Below, one piece after another: positions 25,479-35,069 of a stretch of DNA of 64,000 nucleotides. Where the stretch lies: positions 372,001 to 436,000 of the forward strand of contig CAJTEE010000002.1 in assembly GCA_910575275.1 (NCBI GenBank), read 5' to 3'. Source of the DNA: Lachnospiraceae bacterium (GTDB lineage: Bacteria; Bacillota; Clostridia; Lachnospirales; Lachnospiraceae). The notes beneath the pieces are model-generated. The model saw nothing but the letters and a program-made list of their open reading frames with translations, had not been told where the DNA came from and did not search any database. A program made the translations under genes and the position numbers. How positions within the stretch are numbered: the stretch's first letter is position 1; each line of letters begins with the position of its first letter.

Positions 25479-28400
25479 ATGTATTTAAAAACCATTGAGG
25501 TGCAGGGCTTTAAATCCTTTGCACATAAAATCACCTTTGAATTTCACAACGGCATCACCGGAATCGTCGGGCCAAACGGCAGCGGAAAAAGCAACGTCGC
25601 GGACGCGGTCCGCTGGGTGTTAGGCGAGCAGAAGGTCAAGCAGCTTCGAAGCTCCAGCATGCAGGATGTCATTTTTGCTGGCACGGAGACCAGGAAGCCG
25701 CAGGGCTTTGCTTATGTGGCGATCACGCTGGACAACACAGACCATGCGCTCGCAATCGACTACGATGAGGTCACAGTGGCCAGGCGGATCTACCGCTCCG
25801 GGGAGAGCGAATACCGCTTAAACGGGAGCCCGTGCCGGCTTAAGGATATCAACGAGCTGTTTTACGACACCGGAATCGGCAAGGAGGGCTATTCCATCAT
25901 CGGGCAGGGCCAGATTGACAAGATCTTAAGCGGCCGCCCGGAGGACCGCAGGGAGCTGTTTGACGAGGCCGCCGGGATTGTCAAATTCAAACGCCGAAAG
26001 ACGATCGCCCAGAAAAAATTAGAGGATGAAAAGCAGAATCTCGTCCGTGTGAGCGATATTTTAACCGAACTTGAAAAGCAGGTCGGGCCGCTCGAAAAGC
26101 AGGCGGAGACCGCAAAGGAGTACCTGCGCCTGCAAGGCGAGCTGAAGCGCTACGATGTCAATCTGTTTCTCGCGGAAAATGCCGCGGCCGAGGAGCAGCT
26201 TTTAGAGCTCTCGAAGAAGGAACAGACCGTCTCCGACGACATGGATGACTCCAAACGTGCCTCGGAGGAGCTAAAAAACGAATACGAGCGGATCGAGGAG
26301 GAGCTTTCGTGTCTGGATAAGGAGATCTCCTCCCTGCAGGCCTCCGAGAATGAGGCTCTCATGCAGGCCGGCAGCTTAGACGGCCGGATTCATGTCCTGA
26401 ATGAGCAGATCCGCACTGAGGAGATGAATGCGGAGCACATTAAAAATCGGATCGAGGCGATCGAGAGAGAGCTTTTACAGCGGAAAGAGAGCCGCGGGCA
26501 GTATGAGACAGAGAAGGAAGGGCTCTCCGGGCGCGTCCGGGAGATGAAGGAACGGCTCATACAGGCGGAGGAGGAAAACGAGCGCGCCGCCTGGCGGATC
26601 GAGGAGCTCGAGCGTGCCGTGGAGGCCGGGAAGGCGGCTCTCATTGAAGCGCTAAATGAAAAATCCGGTCTTTCGGGCAAAAAGCAGCGTTACGACACAT
26701 TGCTTGAGCAGGCCAGAGTCCGCCGCCTGGAGGTGGCCAAGCGGCTGCTGAAGGTCAAGAGTGACGAGGAGGGCTGGGAAAACCAGATCAAGGAGCAGGA
26801 GTCCGCTGTCCGGAGGATCGCGGCCGAGATTGCAGAGCTCCTTGCGGGCGCGGACGCCTTAAAGGATGACACCAACCGAGCAAACGCCGAGATCGCACGC
26901 TTAAACCGGAATCTCAACAATACCCAGCAGGAGTATCACACGGCTTACACAAAGCTGGAATCGCTGCGTAATCTGGCCGAGCGGTACGAGGGCTATGGAA
27001 ACAGCATCCGCCGGGTCATGGAGGTGCGGGACCGGGTACACGGCATCCACGGTGTCGTCGCGGACCTGATCGAGGTTCCCAAGCAATATGAGATCGCGAT
27101 CGAGACGGCCCTCGGCGGCAGCATCCAAAACATCGTCACGGACTCCGAGGAGACGGCCAAGATCCTGATCGAGCATTTAAAAAAGAATAAGTACGGCCGC
27201 GCCACCTTCCTGCCGTTAACAGGGATCTCGGGCCGCGGCGGCATACCGGATGGAGACGTTTTGACCGAGCGCGGCGTGATCGGTGTCGCGGGGACGCTCG
27301 TGGGCTGCAAGTCAGAGTATCGGGAACTGGTTCAGTATCTTTTGGGCCGCGTCCTCGTGGTGGATCATATCGACCATGCGATCGCAATCGCGCGGAAGTA
27401 CCGCCATTCCCTGCGGATCGTCACGCCGGATGGTGAGCTCTTAAATCCGGGCGGTTCCTTAAGCGGCGGGGCGTTTAAAAATTCCAGCAATCTTCTGGGC
27501 CGCAGGAGGGAGATGGAGGAGCTGGAGGAGGCATGCAAGAAGGCATTGACGAACGTGGACCGGATTCAGGGAGAGCTGGTCCTGCAGGAGGCGCTTCTTG
27601 CACAAAAAAGTGAGGAGCTTGAACAGACGAACAGGCGGCTTCAGGAGAAATACCTGGAGGAGAATACGGCGAAGGTGAACCTGGACGGCCTCTACGAGAA
27701 AAAAGAGGAGGTCACCGAGTCGTTTGCGGATATGAACCTGGAAAATGAGGAGCTGGAGAAGCAGCTTTCTGAGATCCATGAGAGTGCTGATGCCATCGAA
27801 CGGGAGATGGAGACGTTAGAAGCTGAAAACGCGAGAAGAAACGAACGGCTGGAGGCAGACGGAAAAGCGCTGGATACAGCCAGGGCCGAAAAGGAGGCCG
27901 CCGCGGCTGCACTCGCAAAATTTCAGTTGGAAGCGGCCGGGGTCAGGCAGCAGGATGATTTCTTAAGTCAGAACCTCGCCCGGATCGAGGAGGAGGAAAG
28001 CCGTCTTAAGACGGAAAGAGAGTCCTTAGAGGGCGGGACAGCCTTAAGCCAAGAGGCAGTGGAGAGCCGGCTGGCCGAGATTAAGCAGCTAAAGGAACAG
28101 ATCAAGGCGGCGGAGGCGGCGGCCGGAGAGTATAAGGAAAAGACGCTTGCCGCCAGAGAACAGAAGGAGCAAAAAAGCGCCGGGCAGCGCCGTTTCATCG
28201 AGAAACGGGACGAGCTTGGCGGACGGATTGCAGTCCTGGATAAGGAGCTGTTCCGTTTACAGAACCAGAAGGAGAAGCTCGAGGAAAAGCGGGAGTCCTC
28301 TGTGGAGTACATGTGGTCCGAGTACGGGCTCACCTTCACGACGGCATCGGAGCTTTTGGACGAGACTCTGACGTCCGTGCCGGATATGCGCCGCCAGATC

Positions 28401-29036
28401 GCGGACCGCAAGGGAAAGATCAAGGAGCTCGGAAATGTGAACGTCAACGCGATCGAGGACTATAAGGAAATCTCCGGGCGCTATGAATTTATGAAAACCC
28501 AGCATGACGATCTGATCGCCGCCCAGGATGCATTGTTTAAGATCATCGAGGAGCTGGATGCAGGTATGCGGGCGCAGTTTACCGAAAAGTTTGCCGAGAT
28601 CCGCCTGGAATTTGACCGTGTATTTAAGGAGCTGTTCGGCGGCGGCCACGGCACGCTGGAGCTTGTGGAGGATGCGGATATCCTGGAAGCCGGGATCCAG
28701 ATCATCTCACAGCCTCCGGGGAAGAAGCTGCAGAACATGATGCAGATGTCCGGCGGAGAAAAGGCATTGACGGCGATCGCGCTGTTATTTGCGATCCAGA
28801 ACCTAAAACCGTCGCCGTTTTGTCTGCTGGATGAGATCGAGGCGGCCCTGGATGACTCCAACGTGGACCGCTTTGCCAGGTATTTACATAAACTGACGAA
28901 GCACACGCAGTTTATTGTCATCACGCACCGGCGCGGCACGATGGTCGCCGCAGACAGGCTTTACGGCATCACGATGCAGGAGAAGGGTGTTTCGACGCTC
29001 GTCTCTGTAAATTTGATCGAGGATGGATTGGAATAG
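25479..29036 (+). CDS. smc: Chromosome partition protein SMC
   Basis: A 1185-residue condensin ATPase that compacts and separates chromosomes. Walker A (GPNGSGKSN) lies near residue 32. Two long coiled coils flank a hinge at about residues 510-660, with typical glycines in GRGGIPDGD and GGSLSGGAF. The C-terminal head has the ABC signature MSGGEKALTA and Walker B PFCLLDEIEAALDD. Full family length and no frame breaks. Its ScpA/ScpB partners are not in the window. Confidence 0.97.
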   Translation: MYLKTIEVQGFKSFAHKITFEFHNGITGIVGPNGSGKSNVADAVRWVLGEQKVKQLRSSSMQDVIFAGTETRKPQGFAYVAITLDNTDHALAIDYDEVTVARRIYRSGESEYRLNGSPCRLKDINELFYDTGIGKEGYSIIGQGQIDKILSGRPEDRRELFDEAAGIVKFKRRKTIAQKKLEDEKQNLVRVSDILTELEKQVGPLEKQAETAKEYLRLQGELKRYDVNLFLAENAAAEEQLLELSKKEQTVSDDMDDSKRASEELKNEYERIEEELSCLDKEISSLQASENEALMQAGSLDGRIHVLNEQIRTEEMNAEHIKNRIEAIERELLQRKESRGQYETEKEGLSGRVREMKERLIQAEEENERAAWRIEELERAVEAGKAALIEALNEKSGLSGKKQRYDTLLEQARVRRLEVAKRLLKVKSDEEGWENQIKEQESAVRRIAAEIAELLAGADALKDDTNRANAEIARLNRNLNNTQQEYHTAYTKLESLRNLAERYEGYGNSIRRVMEVRDRVHGIHGVVADLIEVPKQYEIAIETALGGSIQNIVTDSEETAKILIEHLKKNKYGRATFLPLTGISGRGGIPDGDVLTERGVIGVAGTLVGCKSEYRELVQYLLGRVLVVDHIDHAIAIARKYRHSLRIVTPDGELLNPGGSLSGGAFKNSSNLLGRRREMEELEEACKKALTNVDRIQGELVLQEALLAQKSEELEQTNRRLQEKYLEENTAKVNLDGLYEKKEEVTESFADMNLENEELEKQLSEIHESADAIEREMETLEAENARRNERLEADGKALDTARAEKEAAAAALAKFQLEAAGVRQQDDFLSQNLARIEEEESRLKTERESLEGGTALSQEAVESRLAEIKQLKEQIKAAEAAAGEYKEKTLAAREQKEQKSAGQRRFIEKRDELGGRIAVLDKELFRLQNQKEKLEEKRESSVEYMWSEYGLTFTTASELLDETLTSVPDMRRQIADRKGKIKELGNVNVNAIEDYKEISGRYEFMKTQHDDLIAAQDALFKIIEELDAGMRAQFTEKFAEIRLEFDRVFKELFGGGHGTLELVEDADILEAGIQIISQPPGKKLQNMMQMSGGEKALTAIALLFAIQNLKPSPFCLLDEIEAALDDSNVDRFARYLHKLTKHTQFIVITHRRGTMVAADRLYGITMQEKGVSTLVSVNLIEDGLE

Positions 29037-29049
29037 GGGGAATCAGGAC

Positions 29050-29994
29050 ATGGAGGAGAAGAAAAAAGGCTTTTTTGCCCGGCTCGCGGCCGGACTTTCC
29101 AAGACGAGAGAGAACATTGTCTCCGGTATGGATTCGATTTTTTCGGGCTTTTCGTCGATCGACGAGGATTTTTACGAGGAGCTTGAGGAGACCATGATCA
29201 TGGGAGACATGGGAATCCAGACGACGATGGAGGTCATTGCAAATCTCAAGGAGAAGGTGAAGGCACAGCACATCAAGGATCCGTCCGAATGCCGTCAGGT
29301 TCTGATTGATACGATCCGTGAAAAGATGGATCTGGGCGAAAACGCCTATGAGTTTGAAAATCAAAAATCCGTGGTACTCGTCATCGGCGTTAATGGCGTG
29401 GGAAAGACCACCTCTATCGGAAAGCTGGCGGATCAGCTGAAGGCCCAGAAAAAGCGGGTCATCCTCGCGGCGGCCGATACGTTCCGCGCGGCGGCCATCG
29501 AACAGCTCGCCGAGTGGGCCAGGCGGGCCGGTGTGGAGTTGATTGCGCAGAAGGAGGGCTCGGACCCGGCGGCGGTGATCTACGATGCGATCTCTGCGGC
29601 CAAGTCAAGAGACGCCGACGTCCTGATCTGTGATACGGCCGGCCGCCTTCATAATAAAAAGAACCTGATGGAGGAGCTAAAAAAGATCAATCGGATCATT
29701 GACAAGGAATACCCGGAGGCGTATCGGGAGACCCTCGTCGTCCTGGACGGCGCCACGGGCCAGAACGCGCTGGCGCAGGCACGGCAGTTTATGGAGGCGG
29801 CGAACATTACAGGCATCATCCTCACGAAGCTCGACGGTACGGCAAAGGGCGGCATCGCCGTGGCGATCCAGTCGGAGCTTGGAATCCCAGTCAAGTATGT
29901 GGGCGTGGGGGAAAAGATCGACGATCTGCAGAAGTTTCATTCCGCGGATTTTGTAAACGCATTGTTTCAGAGAGAGCCGGAGGAAACCACTTGA
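29050..29994 (+). CDS. ftsY: Signal recognition particle receptor FtsY
   Basis: A 314-residue SRP GTPase that docks ribosome-SRP complexes at the membrane. It has a short basic N-terminal A region and then the NG domain: G1 GVNGVGKTTSIGKLA, G3 DTAGRLHNKKNLM, G4 TKLDGTAKGG. ATG 29050 follows AGGGGGAA at good spacing; the in-frame ATG at 29023 overlaps smc. The gene is co-directional with smc, 13 bases on. Confidence 0.96.
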   Translation: MEEKKKGFFARLAAGLSKTRENIVSGMDSIFSGFSSIDEDFYEELEETMIMGDMGIQTTMEVIANLKEKVKAQHIKDPSECRQVLIDTIREKMDLGENAYEFENQKSVVLVIGVNGVGKTTSIGKLADQLKAQKKRVILAAADTFRAAAIEQLAEWARRAGVELIAQKEGSDPAAVIYDAISAAKSRDADVLICDTAGRLHNKKNLMEELKKINRIIDKEYPEAYRETLVVLDGATGQNALAQARQFMEAANITGIILTKLDGTAKGGIAVAIQSELGIPVKYVGVGEKIDDLQKFHSADFVNALFQREPEETT

Positions 29995-30076
29995 GAGAGC
30001 TGACCCCATAACCGTATGGAAAGCGCTGCGGTTGTTACAAAATACCCGATCATCAAAGGAGGAGAGCAAAAGGGCA

Positions 30077-31309
30077 ATGGAGATGCAGGAATTGACAATG
30101 GAATACTTCGAGGAGGCCTCTGAGGTCGTGAGCAAGGTGACACAGGAGACCAAGCTGATCTACAGTGAATATTTTTCCGAGGTCAGCGGCAACAAGGTCT
30201 ATTTAAAGCCGGAAAACATGCAGCGGACCGGTGCGTACAAGGTGCGCGGCGCGTATTATAAGATCAGCCGCTTAAGCGAGGAGGAACGAGCCCACGGACT
30301 GGTGACGGCATCTGCGGGAAACCACGCGCAGGGCGTGGCCTACGCGGCCAAGCTTGCGGGGGTCAAGGCCACGGTCGTCATGCCAGTACAGACGCCTCTA
30401 ATCAAGGTCAACCGCACGAAATCTTTAGGGGCCGAGGTCGTGTTATACGGCGACGTATTCGACGAGGCGCTGGCGCACGCGTTCGAGCTGGCAAAGGAGC
30501 ACAGCTATACGTTTGTGCATCCGTTTAACGATCTCGAGGTTGCCACCGGCCAGGGCAGCATCGCGATGGAAATCATTAAGGAGCTGCCGACCGTGGATTA
30601 CATCCTAGTTCCCGTGGGCGGCGGCGGGCTCTGCACGGGTATTTCGACGTTAGCCAAACTGCTGAACCCGAAAATCCGCATTCTGGCCGTGGAGCCGGCG
30701 GGGGCGGCCTGCTTGAAACAGTCCCTGGAAGCCGGGGAGGTCGTTACGGTGCCGGAGATCAACACGATCGCAGACGGTACGGCGGTCAAGACTCCGGGGG
30801 ATCTTTTGTTCCCGTATCTGCAGAAAAACGTGGATGAGGTCATCACGATCGACGATTCCGAGCTGGTGGCCGCCTTCCTGGATGTGGTGGAAAATCACAA
30901 GATGATCGTTGAAAATTCCGGCCTTCTGACAGTGGCTGCCCTAAAGCACTTAAGCTTCCGCGGAAAAAAGGTCGTATCGGTCATAAGCGGCGGCAACATG
31001 GATGTCCTGACGATGGCGACCGTGGTGCAAAGCGGCCTCATGGAGCGCGACCGCGTCTGCTCCGTTTCCATCATGCTGCCGGATAAGCCGGGCCAGCTCG
31101 CCAAGGCGACCGAGATCATCGCCAGGCTCCAGGGCAATGTCATCAAGACGGAGCACAACCTGTTCGCAAACGTGAACCGGAGCGCCGGAGTCGAATTAAA
31201 GATCACGCTGGAAGCGTTTGGGACCGAGCATAAAAACCATATTCTGCAGGGGCTGCGGGATGCGGGCTTTAAGGTAGTGCTCTCAAAAACGTCTGGAATG
31301 TTCCAGTAG
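30077..31309 (+). CDS. ilvA: Threonine ammonia-lyase (threonine dehydratase)
   Basis: A 410-residue PLP enzyme that deaminates threonine to 2-oxobutanoate. The PLP lysine is in MQRTGAYKVRGAYYK, the glycine-rich phosphate loop is PVGGGGLCTG, and a C-terminal ACT-like domain starts near SIMLPDKPGQLA. Length and ACT domain match the TIGR01127 type used for catabolic or biosynthetic enzymes. Start is ambiguous among ATG 30077, 30083 and 30098; AAAGGAGGAG at 30056-30064 and AAGGG at 30070-30074 favour 30077. The ACT domain suggests feedback or activation by a small ligand. Confidence 0.92.
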   Translation: MEMQELTMEYFEEASEVVSKVTQETKLIYSEYFSEVSGNKVYLKPENMQRTGAYKVRGAYYKISRLSEEERAHGLVTASAGNHAQGVAYAAKLAGVKATVVMPVQTPLIKVNRTKSLGAEVVLYGDVFDEALAHAFELAKEHSYTFVHPFNDLEVATGQGSIAMEIIKELPTVDYILVPVGGGGLCTGISTLAKLLNPKIRILAVEPAGAACLKQSLEAGEVVTVPEINTIADGTAVKTPGDLLFPYLQKNVDEVITIDDSELVAAFLDVVENHKMIVENSGLLTVAALKHLSFRGKKVVSVISGGNMDVLTMATVVQSGLMERDRVCSVSIMLPDKPGQLAKATEIIARLQGNVIKTEHNLFANVNRSAGVELKITLEAFGTEHKNHILQGLRDAGFKVVLSKTSGMFQ

Positions 31310-31329
31310 GGGAGAGGGGGAACAGGCGT

Positions 31330-32580
31330 ATGCAAAAGAAACTGCAGATAGAACCACTGAAGGAAAATCTTATTTATTTTATCCGTTGGTCGCTTATCTC
31401 TTTTGTGATGGGTACGGTCTGCGGACTTGTCGGGGCGGCTTTCGGCAAATCCGTGCTTTGGGCGCAGGGGCTGTTTCGGGCGAATCCCATTCTTTTGTAT
31501 CTGCTTCCGGTAAGCGGCATTTTAATCGTTGTGCTGCATCAACTGCTGTGCCAGATCGGGAACCGGGGAACAAACCTGGTTTTGGATTCTGTCTCATCGA
31601 CAGAAAAGCTCCATTTTGCCCTGTTTCCCTGTATCTACATTTCCACGATTTTAAGCCAGCTTGCGGGCGCGTCAGCCGGAAAGGAGGGCGCCGCCTTACA
31701 GATCGGCGGCTGCATCGGGAATTACCTCGGTGATGTGTTAAAGCTCGATGAGCGTGACAAAAAAGTAGCGATCATGAGCGGTATGAGTGGCTGCTTTGCC
31801 GCGATCTTTGGGACGCCCCTGGCGGCCTCGATGTTCGGGATGGAGGTTATCAGCGTCGGCGTGGCCTACTATGCCGCGCTGGTGCCGTGTGTGTTTGCGG
31901 CATTTATCGGTGTACATATCTCTGGGAGCCTTGGGCTTTCCCCCGAGGCGTTTACGATTCTCCACATCCCGGAGTTTGATTGGGGGCCGCTTGCGCTTTT
32001 AAGCCTTTTAGGGCTTGTGGGAGCGGCGGTGAGTGTATGCTTCTGCATCCTTTTACATGAGACACACAGACTCTATGTACGCGTTGCGCCGAATCCGTAC
32101 AAGAAGATTCTTCTTGCTTCCGTGTTGTTTTTGATGCTTGTTTTACTGTTCGGGCGGGATTACTGCAGTGCGGGGTTTAACCTGGTCGAGACGGCGATGG
32201 AGGGAGAAGGACGATATGAGGCCTTTTTATTAAAAATGCTGTTTACGGCCGTGGCACTTGGAGGCGGCTTTAAGGGCGGTGAAATCGTCCCGACACTGGC
32301 GGTCGGGGCGACGCTTGGCTGTGCGTTCGGCCGTCTTACGGGATTCGAACCGTCGCTCTGTGCGGCCTGCGGGCTTTTGTCCCTGTTCGTCGGCGTCACG
32401 AACTGCCCGATTGCGACAATGTTTTTGGGCTTTGAGCTGTTTGGATTTGAGGCCATGCCGTTTTTTGCGATCGTTGTGGCGATCAGCTTTACCCTGTCTG
32501 GGTATTACGGACTCTACAGCAGCCAGAAGTTTGTGTATTCGAAGACGAAGACGGAGTTTATTAACCGGAAGGCGAATTGA
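31330..32580 (+). CDS. ClC-family chloride channel/transporter
   Basis: A 416-residue polytopic membrane protein of the ClC family. Selectivity motifs are seen as GASAGKEGAALQ (GKEGP variant with Ala for Pro) and FKGGEIVPTLAVGA, and GVTNCPIATM corresponds to the third conserved helix end. There is no CBS tail. Some Clostridial members of this group carry fluoride or act as H+-coupled antiporters; which applies here is not visible. GGGGAGAGGGGGAAC gives the ribosome site. It ends the ilvA transcription unit at a strong terminator. Confidence 0.88.
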   Translation: MQKKLQIEPLKENLIYFIRWSLISFVMGTVCGLVGAAFGKSVLWAQGLFRANPILLYLLPVSGILIVVLHQLLCQIGNRGTNLVLDSVSSTEKLHFALFPCIYISTILSQLAGASAGKEGAALQIGGCIGNYLGDVLKLDERDKKVAIMSGMSGCFAAIFGTPLAASMFGMEVISVGVAYYAALVPCVFAAFIGVHISGSLGLSPEAFTILHIPEFDWGPLALLSLLGLVGAAVSVCFCILLHETHRLYVRVAPNPYKKILLASVLFLMLVLLFGRDYCSAGFNLVETAMEGEGRYEAFLLKMLFTAVALGGGFKGGEIVPTLAVGATLGCAFGRLTGFEPSLCAACGLLSLFVGVTNCPIATMFLGFELFGFEAMPFFAIVVAISFTLSGYYGLYSSQKFVYSKTKTEFINRKAN

Positions 32581-32595
32581 GGCAAAAATGCAAAA

Positions 32596-32645
32596 ACAAC
32601 GCGGAGGCTGATCGTTTTAAGAGCCTCCGCGTTGTTTGTATTTAT
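32596..32645. terminator. Bidirectional intrinsic terminator
   Basis: Perfect 14-bp inverted repeat ACAACGCGGAGGCT (32596-32609) and AGCCTCCGCGTTGT (32622-32635), T-rich to the right and A-rich to the left. It serves the convergent ClC gene (+) and the membrane gene at 32660 (-). Confidence 0.9.
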
Positions 32646-32659
32646 TTTTTATTGATCCA

Positions 32660-33769
32660 TCAAAACCGGTTAAAAGAATCTGTTGCCGCGGCGCTCATAG
32701 CCGGATTGTACTTTATGTTCAAGAAGCCGCTGAAATCTTTCTTATGCATCTTTTCGAGCTCTTTGTCATAGCCGACGATCATCTGCGGCTGTTCCTGTGC
32801 GTAGTACTGCAACGCTTCTTTTGTATGGCTTTCAGACATGCTGATATGGCTGCATCCGCCGCCCTTTGTGAACAGCCGCATCTCGCTGACGCTGTTCTTG
32901 CCCGTCCTTCTGAAGTAGTAGCCCCAGATCAGGTCTTTGTTTGTCAGAATATCAGCCGAAGTTCCACGTATGTACACAGTCCAGGTTTTTCCGATCCAGG
33001 TGTCATTGTCAATGACGTGCGCCGCTTGGAAATCTGCGTCAATGGCGGAGATGGAGACACTCGGATTATTCTGCAGATATTTATTGATATTCTTCGCGTA
33101 GCCATTTCCGAAAATACCGATGATGTTGATGACGGCCCATAAAAGCAGGAGAAGCGCGATTACGTTCATGACCCAGAAGACCGTTACGTCAAAGCCGCCG
33201 ATTTTTCCGGTGTCCACCTGATAGAAGTAGAAGACGTCGTATTCGCCCTCCTCGATGCCCATCTCGGCAAGCGTCTCGCGGTAGTAGCGCTCCATCTGCG
33301 ACTCCATCTTGGACCAGGTTCCGGTTACCTTTAACGAATCTGGAACGCTGGAGGATTCTCCGGTCAGATAGTCCCACGCTTTGTCCATCAGGGCATTCAT
33401 GGCATCCGCATCGCCTTTTTTCTCATAGATGCTGTAAAAGTACCAGGTATCGGACTCTGCTGCGGGATCGTCAATGGCCTGGAATGCGATGTAGCTGTGG
33501 CCATCTGTCCGTGTGGTGCGGCTGCCGCTTTTTCTCGTCGTGGTCGTTGTGTGCTCAATGTAGTCGGTCAGGACGAAGTCCGCGTCAATCGTAACGTATT
33601 TCCCCTCAAAGGTTGCAGGATCCGCGGTGATGTCGAGCTTTTTGGCTCCGGTGATGACGTTGAAAATGGCAAACTTGGTGATTCCTAATAAAACGATCCC
33701 AATCACCAGACCGATCGCAGCCTGGATGATGTGCGATTTTTTTGCCTTTTTCTTGAGTGTTTCGAGCAT
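32660..33769 (-). CDS. Hypothetical two-TM membrane protein
   Basis: A 369-residue protein not assigned to a family by eye. A basic N-terminus leads to a membrane helix at about residues 14-34 (IIQAAIGLVIGIVLLGITKF in part). An outer domain of about 160 residues includes a Thr/Ser/Arg stretch (EHTTTTTRKSGSRTTR), then a second helix at about 197-222 and a cytoplasmic C-terminal domain with GGGCSHISMSES. The start has GGGGG nine bases upstream and a consensus-like promoter. Nothing in the neighbours indicates its job. It is complete and monocistronic. Confidence 0.75.
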   Translation of the reverse strand: MLETLKKKAKKSHIIQAAIGLVIGIVLLGITKFAIFNVITGAKKLDITADPATFEGKYVTIDADFVLTDYIEHTTTTTRKSGSRTTRTDGHSYIAFQAIDDPAAESDTWYFYSIYEKKGDADAMNALMDKAWDYLTGESSSVPDSLKVTGTWSKMESQMERYYRETLAEMGIEEGEYDVFYFYQVDTGKIGGFDVTVFWVMNVIALLLLLWAVINIIGIFGNGYAKNINKYLQNNPSVSISAIDADFQAAHVIDNDTWIGKTWTVYIRGTSADILTNKDLIWGYYFRRTGKNSVSEMRLFTKGGGCSHISMSESHTKEALQYYAQEQPQMIVGYDKELEKMHKKDFSGFLNIKYNPAMSAAATDSFNRF

Positions 33770-33850
33770 TTTTATGTCCCCCTATTCTCTGCAAGACTGC
33801 CGGGCCTGTGTTTTGACCGCTGCAGTTTTATTATCTGGCAGTCCGTATAT

Positions 33851-33879
33851 ATTTTAGTACAGAAATTCTTGACAGTCAA
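33851..33879 (-). promoter_or_regulatory. Sigma-A type promoter of the 33769 membrane gene
   Basis: On the minus strand: -35 TTGACT (33879-33874), 17-base spacer, -10 TAAAAT (33856-33851). About 85 bases of leader follow before the ATG. Confidence 0.75.
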
Positions 33880-33964
33880 TGATTAATCATTCGGAAATAA
33901 CAAAAAAATTGTTGTTTTTTTAGGCCCTTTGGGCGCCTTCTTACAAATAAAATCTTGTAAAAGC

Positions 33965-33992
33965 ACTTGCGGCACCATCGACGCATAAGATA
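33965..33992 (+). promoter_or_regulatory. Possible mother-cell (sigma-E/K type) promoter of sigK
   Basis: AC at 33965-33966, 17-base spacer, and CATAAGATA at 33984-33992, matching the sigma-K consensus AC-N16/17-CATANNNTA. It lies 29 bases before the sigK start. The fit is by eye; a short A/T hairpin (AACAAAAAAATTGTT) lies further upstream. Confidence 0.5.
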
Positions 33993-34020
33993 GAGTAACG
34001 AAGCTTTAAGGTGGCTTTCT

Positions 34021-34650
34021 TTGAAAACATTTCCAAAACCGTTGTCCGCATGTGAAGAAAGAGAGTACCTCGAACGATACAAAGAGGGTGACCAGGAAGC
34101 TAGGGCTGTTTTGATCAACCGGAATATGCGGCTGGTGGCGCATGTGGTGAAAAAATATCAGGGCTCTGATTTTGAAAATGAAGATCTGCTGTCAGTAGGA
34201 ACGATCGGGCTCATCAAGGCGGTGAACACCTTTGACATGGAAAAAGGGCCGCGTCTTGCAACCTATGCGGCCAAATGCGTTGAAAATGAAATTCTGATGC
34301 ATTTCAGAGCAGGAAAAAAATATTCCCGTGAGGTCTCGATCTATGATCCGATCGGCACCGATAAGGACGGAGAGACCGTAAGCCTGATGGATGTCCTGGA
34401 GGCAGAGGGTCGGGAGGCCCTGGAGCAGGTCATTTTAAAACAGGATATCAAGAAGCTTTATGAGGCGTATGAACAGAAGCTTGGCGACACCGAGAAGACC
34501 GTTATCCGCATGCGATACGGCCTTTTCAGTTCTAAGGAGCACACACAGCGGGAAATCGCAGGCGTACTTGGGATTTCCCGGTCATATGTAAGCCGGATCG
34601 AGAAACGCGCGGTGGAAAAGCTGCGGGATGGGATGGAGATCGCGAGATAG
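34021..34650 (+). CDS. sigK: Late mother-cell sporulation sigma factor K
   Basis: A 209-residue sigma-70 family member: region 2 (NMRLVAHVVKKYQG, DLLSVGTIGLIKAV, ATYAAKCVENEIL) and region 4 helix-turn-helix (TQREIAGVLGISRSYVSRIEKRA). It directs late spore coat and mother-cell genes. The protein begins KTFPKPLS, equal to the mature N-terminus of Bacillus sigma-K; the inhibitory pro-sequence is absent, as in C. difficile. TTG 34021 follows AAGGTGG. The gene is uninterrupted, with no skin-like element. Confidence 0.92.
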   Translation: MKTFPKPLSACEEREYLERYKEGDQEARAVLINRNMRLVAHVVKKYQGSDFENEDLLSVGTIGLIKAVNTFDMEKGPRLATYAAKCVENEILMHFRAGKKYSREVSIYDPIGTDKDGETVSLMDVLEAEGREALEQVILKQDIKKLYEAYEQKLGDTEKTVIRMRYGLFSSKEHTQREIAGVLGISRSYVSRIEKRAVEKLRDGMEIAR

Positions 34651-34709
34651 AGAGGGCAGGGATAACGCGGCGATGTATGGCTTCTCCGTCTTAGCCTTGC
34701 CCGGCATAG

Positions 34710-35066
34710 AGCTGACAGACAATTTCTATAAATTCTTTGCACATAGTGCGATAGATAACTGCTTTTGCGGCAGGCAGCTACAAAATTGGAAACCATACGC
34801 GGTTCTCCAAATCTATAGCATTCAATCGGGAGGGCCTCCATACGGTGGCGCAGATGTGGCTCAAAAATGAAGGAAATACCATAACCAACCGATACGAGCT
34901 CCATAATGGCAGATAAATTACTGGTACAGAGCATATGTTCAAATTTTAGCCCGCGTTCCTGCATATAGTTGTCCATAATTTGTCTGGTACGCTGCTCCGG
35001 CTGCATCATTAATATGGTTTCATTTTTTAGAAGCGTAAGATCCAATTTAGGATAACAACTAGGTGG
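34710..35066 (-). pseudogene. lysR regulator remnant (effector-binding domain only)
   Basis: About 120 residues in the minus frame match the C-terminal effector-binding domain of a LysR regulator (KNETILMMQPEQRTRQI, then SAIMELVSVGYGISFIFEP). The N-terminal helix-turn-helix half is missing, replaced at about 35066 by the truncated transporter remnant reading the other way. The frame also runs on past the expected end into sigK antisense, so the stop is gone or moved. Probably once the divergent regulator of the transporter/prpF pair. Confidence 0.72.
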
Positions 35067-35069
35067 TAG

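Noticed and set aside
34021-34650. Skin-like interruption of sigK
   Set aside because: The reading frame is continuous through regions 2 and 4.
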